Positions 59,770 through 64,000 of a DNA stretch of 64,000 nt are shown here, one piece after another. This DNA comes from Carallia brachiata. Its lineage: Eukaryota > Streptophyta > Magnoliopsida > Malpighiales > Rhizophoraceae. The notes under the pieces are model-generated. The model did no database searches and was not told the DNA's origin. It was given only the letters and a program-made list of their open reading frames with translations. The stretch lies in assembly GCA_021464245.1 (NCBI GenBank), contig JADCRB010000041.1, positions 516,444-580,443 on the forward strand. Direction: 5' to 3'. Within the stretch, counting starts at the first letter, position 1. Each line of letters begins with the position of its first letter. Both the position numbers and the translations under genes were made by a program.

Positions 59770-59935
59770 AAAATGCGTTCGAATATAACTACTTAGATTA
59801 AATATGCAACTGATTAGATTTTAAGTGCAATTAAATATAAGAAATTTTTTTTCTTTTACTTAGTTGTATTTATAATCTAGTTAGTTAGACATTAAATTCA
59901 ATCAATTGTATTTAGACATTTTTTAGACATGTTTC
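59770..59935. repeat. Foldback element upstream of S2
   Basis: This is the S2 counterpart of the inverted repeats at 31,185-31,350 and 42,690-42,855. Confidence 0.65.
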
Positions 59936-61290
59936 TCTCTAGAAATGTAACAGTGTTAAAAATGAATTGCGTCAGTGTGCACGATATGAGGAACAACTCG
60001 GCCACTATCAGAATTGTGAACACGTTGAAAATGAAAGGAAATGCCTTTACTTGAAGGATCAATCATGGCACATGCCCAAATTGTCAGGCTTTGTTCGATT
60101 GTTCATATTAGTTGTGGAAACAACAAAGCCTCAATTGCACTAAGTTTGCTTTGAAAAGTCTAATGGAGACATGGTATCCTCTCCCTTGCAGAAACTTGGA
60201 TAAAAATGTGGTGCTGACAATGAATCTATGGCTTCAATTAACTTAATGTCCATCAAGCAAGGGCCAATCACGGACATGTGCATCCGTTAGTGATCCTCTT
60301 CATGATTGCAAGAGACACTGGAGCCGGGCACCTCTACATTTTTATATTCTAATATATTTTGTTGGGACATAAAAGTTTAAGAGTAATAAGTCGAGAAATA
60401 TTTATAGATTTTAAAAAATTTACAATAAAATTTACTGATCATTTATTTATAATAATTTTAATAATAGTTAGCGAGATTTGAACTTGAGATCAAATGCATT
60501 AAAAATTAAATTCTCAATTATTACACCTACTCTTGTGGACTATTAAACTTTATATTCTAATATGAAACAGTACGACATATATACATCATGTTCGCGATGT
60601 AAACAAAAGATTTTTTTTTTTAAGTGCTAAAGCATTATTCTTGCAAATGAAACATCGATTGGCCCACTTACCCGCATTATCAATGGGGTCCAATTAATCT
60701 TAGACAAAACTTGGAACTTCTAATCGTTGATGCAGCCCAAGTTGCCAAACGAAAATATCACCCTTTCCAAAATAATAATAATAATATTCAAAAAATTGCT
60801 GAGATTCTCCTTTTAAGCTGATTTTAACAAATTACTTGCACTACATTATCGATTTGTTCATAAAAAGTAATAATCAGAAGACAAAACTCGCTGAGGCGTA
60901 AGCACTGTATCACAAAGGAGAAATGATAATTGCTCAATAAAAATGAAAATTTGAAAACATTCCACCATATTAATATTGTTTTGACAATAATGTTATATAT
61001 TAAAAGAAAAAAAAAGGTTTCATATTTCTAGCACAACTGGTTAGAATGTTCCATTAAAATTTTTTTATTTTATGTTTAAATTTTAGCAATTCTAATCTTA
61101 TTTTTTGATTTGTTGATCTCTTGTAAAAAAATTAAAATAAAAAAAAGGAAATAGGGCACCCAATACTCATCTAGCTCGTGCTTGGGAATGTAAAATTCCT
61201 TCTTTGTAGAAGGAATTCCAGTAAATTAAGGGACATCCTCATATTTGAGAAGCAAATATGAAAAGAAGGAATTTGTGGGACATAGGGGCA

Positions 61291-61809
61291 TTTTCCCACG
61301 GGATAAGTATTTTTTTAGTTCTAAATTTTTAAATTTTTTTACGTTTAAGTAATAAACTTTTTTGACATTTCATTCGAGTTCTAAACCTTTTGATTTTCTA
61401 CCAAATCAGTCTCTATGTTTAACAAAAGTGATCAATCTATTAAAAAATAATTTTAACTTTACAAAAAATTATTTAAAAAAAATTAAATATATAAATTGAA
61501 TGTCTTTTCTATAAAAAAATATGCATGTTACCTATTTAATTCGTATATTTGTTGATTAAAAAAATATTTAATATACATATTTTGTTGATGAAAAAAATAT
61601 TTAACTCATGTATTTAAGTTTTTTTAAATGATTTTTATTAAATTAAACTCACTTATTAATAGATTGAGTACTTTTCGTAACTTAAAGGACTTATATAGTA
61701 AAAAATTAAAATATTTTAAGACTCAAATGAAATATTAAAAAAATTTAAAATTCAAATATAAAAAAACCTAAAAGTTTAAGACTCCAAAAATATTTATCCC
61801 TTTTCCCAC
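61291..61809. mobile_element. MULE-type MITE, second copy
   Basis: The 501-bp insert 61,300-61,800 lies between TTTTCCCAC at 61,291-61,299 and 61,801-61,809, the same insertion as at 44,218-44,714. Confidence 0.88.
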
Positions 61810-63181
61810 GAGTCCCCCACTCCAAAAGAAAGTTGTTGGAATAGGGTGGGATGGGCCAGCCTGTCATTCTTTTTTTTTTTAAAAATTATTTTTATTAAAT
61901 TTATATTTTTTTAATTGTTAATTTTTACTCTTTAAAAATAAAATTTATGTAATAACATGCTATTTTCTTTCTTTTTATTTTTTACTTATTCACAAAAATA
62001 ATATTTTGATTATTCTTTTTTTATATTATACTTTTTCAAATACAAAAAAAAATATATTCTTTCTTTATATTTGTTTCTCAAACCTTCGTCTCTCTCATAT
62101 TTCTCTCTTCTACTTTTTTTTCAAATAAAACAAAGGTTAGGGTGCGTTACTAAATGAAAATTATATATATATATATATAAGAGTCCTGTTACGTGGACGC
62201 AAAAAAAAAGATGCCGAACAGATAGAAAATTTTTTTTTTTGTAACTCGCTGACTTATTTGTGCAACTAAATACTTAATTTTTGTAATAAAAAATAGATTA
62301 AAAATATTTTTAAATTTTATTCTAATAATTCAATATTTCGTTCCATAAATGAGTCGGTAGGTTATATAAAATTTTTTTTCCTATCTCTTTCTGGTCCATC
62401 ATATCCCTTCCACCAAAAATTTTCACATATATATATATATATTAATCAAAGCGAAAAGAAGCAAACTGATGTTTTTGTTGCATGTGCAATGACATCACAT
62501 CCTCTTACGTCACTATACCAACCAGAACCAAAAAAACGCTCGAGTGAGAGACACAAATGGAGAGAACCTTACCTCATTTTCTTTGCATACGAGGAATATT
62601 ATAATATTGTGGTCCAATACACACACACACAATATATATATATATATATATTTGTGTGGGCCGTTTAACAGAAATCTAAGTTGAAGGCTTTCATATTCAA
62701 GTTTTAAATTTTAATTTTAAAAAAATATATAAAATTTATAAAAATAAAAAATAAAAATAAATGAATGCACATGACTAAAAACGTGATAGACACGCGATAA
62801 TCTGAACTGTTAAATCGTAAAAAATTAATTAAATTTTAAAAAATAAAAAATAAATAAATTATTAAAAATTATTAAATTAATAGTATATTTTTTTTCATAT
62901 TTTCTTAACATATCTGAATAATAATTCTTAAATAAAAAAAATTAATGTCATGGTAAAATTTACAGTCTATTAGAAAGAAAATCTACAGCAGAGAACAATC
63001 ATTACTTTAAAGAATCATGAGCCTAATGAAAGAACAAAAAATCTCAAAAAGCTAAACACTTGATTTGAGAACGCGAGGCCATCGCCCATCGGTCATATCA
63101 AAATTCACTGGTGGGTCCATTGAGTAAAAGACAAATTTGTCACCGCGTACACCCAGCACCCCAGGGCCACGTATGAATCGT

Positions 63182-64000
63182 ATAGATAAGGGAATAAGTT
63201 TATTATTGGGTCATTAACTCTTTGATTTGATACGAATAAGTTATTAACTTGAAAAAAATTTAATTAAAGTCAGTATCGTTACTAATAGTATGTAATCGAG
63301 TCAAAAACGTTAGTACGCTAAAATTAGACGTTATCTGCGAAGATGGAGACTGATGTAGCATACACTATTAATCCTAATCAGTCTTTTTTATACATGTGAA
63401 ATTGTTCCTTTTTCTCTTTCTCTCACTCCCTCTCTCTCTATATTCAATCAGACTCCCACACCGAGATTCATGAATTTTGTTGACAATAAACCATAGCCAC
63501 AAGATGTAAACCCCATCTGTCAAAAAAAAGGTGTAAACCCTTATCCACCCAGAAGACAAACTTAGCCAATCAATAACTCTAAAAAAAAAAAAAATCTCTT
63601 AGAAAAAACCCTTGGCATTCACAAAATTAAGATGGGTACACGGATCAACACTTGAGGCATGCTCACCATTGTCGATTTGGGGATCTTCGTCGATAATATC
63701 AGTGTACGTTCTCTCCATTCCATTCTTCTAATTCTTTGAAATGAAAATTTTTTGAATTTGTTGCATGCTTTTTTTTTATAATATATGTCCTTTTCTTTAA
63801 AAACAATGAAAGGAACCCATTAAATAATTGAGGTTCCTCGACCTTTTAGGGAAACCTACAAGTGGAGGTTTTTTTTTTGTGGTTTTGTACTTGCAAGTGG
63901 TAATTTTTTTTACTGTGAAGCTATACTTTAGTATATAATGGTATGTATACGTGTAGAAAATGTCTTTTTTGTCATTTCCTTTTTTTTTTTTTCAGGATGG
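63182..64000 (+). mobile_element. Second copy of the two-gene MULE, cut by the window end
   Basis: The target duplication ATAGATAAG is at 63,182-63,190 and the element starts at 63,191. It follows 46,090-46,900 closely, with about five substitutions and a two-base deletion near 63,465. The window ends just after the transposase ATG (63,997), so the state of its genes cannot be judged. Confidence 0.9.

Larger units (their letters stand above)
59613..63181. repeat. 5' flank of S2, copy 2 of the repeated upstream block
   Basis: It holds the S2 TATA box (59,665-59,672), a foldback (about 59,770-59,935), the MULE-type MITE and a TA microsatellite near 62,630-62,650. It is nearly identical to 42,532-46,080. 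No gene is visible. Confidence 0.8.

Overview
This is nuclear DNA from a flowering plant, almost certainly a eudicot: AT-rich non-coding DNA, short GT-AG introns, and plant-only families (GAMETE EXPRESSED 3-like protein, plant subtilases, a chromodomain Ty3 element, MuDR-like and hAT-like transposons). A woody rosid is plausible, but nothing in the sequence fixes the species. There are no bacterial features, no CRISPR array and no clear tRNA or rRNA gene.

Layout. (1) Positions 1-12,420 hold two ordinary single-copy genes on the minus strand: a ZCCHC8-type zinc-knuckle/PSP protein (nuclear exosome targeting) at about 1.8-7.3 kb and a GEX3-like membrane protein whose ten exons at 8.0-12.4 kb join in frame. 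(2) Positions 12.7-64 kb are a rearranged array of one secreted subtilisin-like protease gene and its flanks. A plus-strand copy (16.2-18.5 kb) faces tail-to-tail a minus-strand series: copy S0 (22.0-31.0 kb, split by a 6.7-kb Ty3 chromovirus), copy S1 (40.2-42.5 kb) and copy S2 (57.3-59.6 kb). An orphan 3' flank at 12.7-14.05 kb suggests a further copy was lost. S1 and S2 lie in a tandem duplication with a period near 17.08 kb.

The mobile elements date the array. A 497-bp MULE-type MITE (9-bp target duplication) and a 5.4-kb two-gene MULE (9-bp target duplication) sit at the same places in units 1 and 2, and unit 0 keeps both empty sites, so both inserted before the S1/S2 duplication. A 220-bp poly-A insertion is private to unit 0. 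A 763-bp hAT-like element lies in both S0-S1 and S1-S2 spacers. A 5'-truncated LINE broke the orphan flank.

The most interesting object is the MULE at 46,090-51,487. Its plus-strand mudrA-like transposase has kept D, D and E but carries four in-frame stops. Converging on it from the other terminal inverted repeat is an apparently intact, intron-containing minus-strand gene for a 105-residue GRF zinc-finger protein with a C-terminal membrane helix. The layout copies MuDR (mudrA and mudrB transcribed convergently from the two TIRs), but with an unrelated second protein.

Caution: S1 and S2 differ in their coding regions by short indels with no substitution that I could find, which looks more like residual consensus error (or extremely recent change) than pseudogene decay. 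Broken frames in S1, S2, the plus-strand subtilase and the ZCCHC8 gene should be read in that light.
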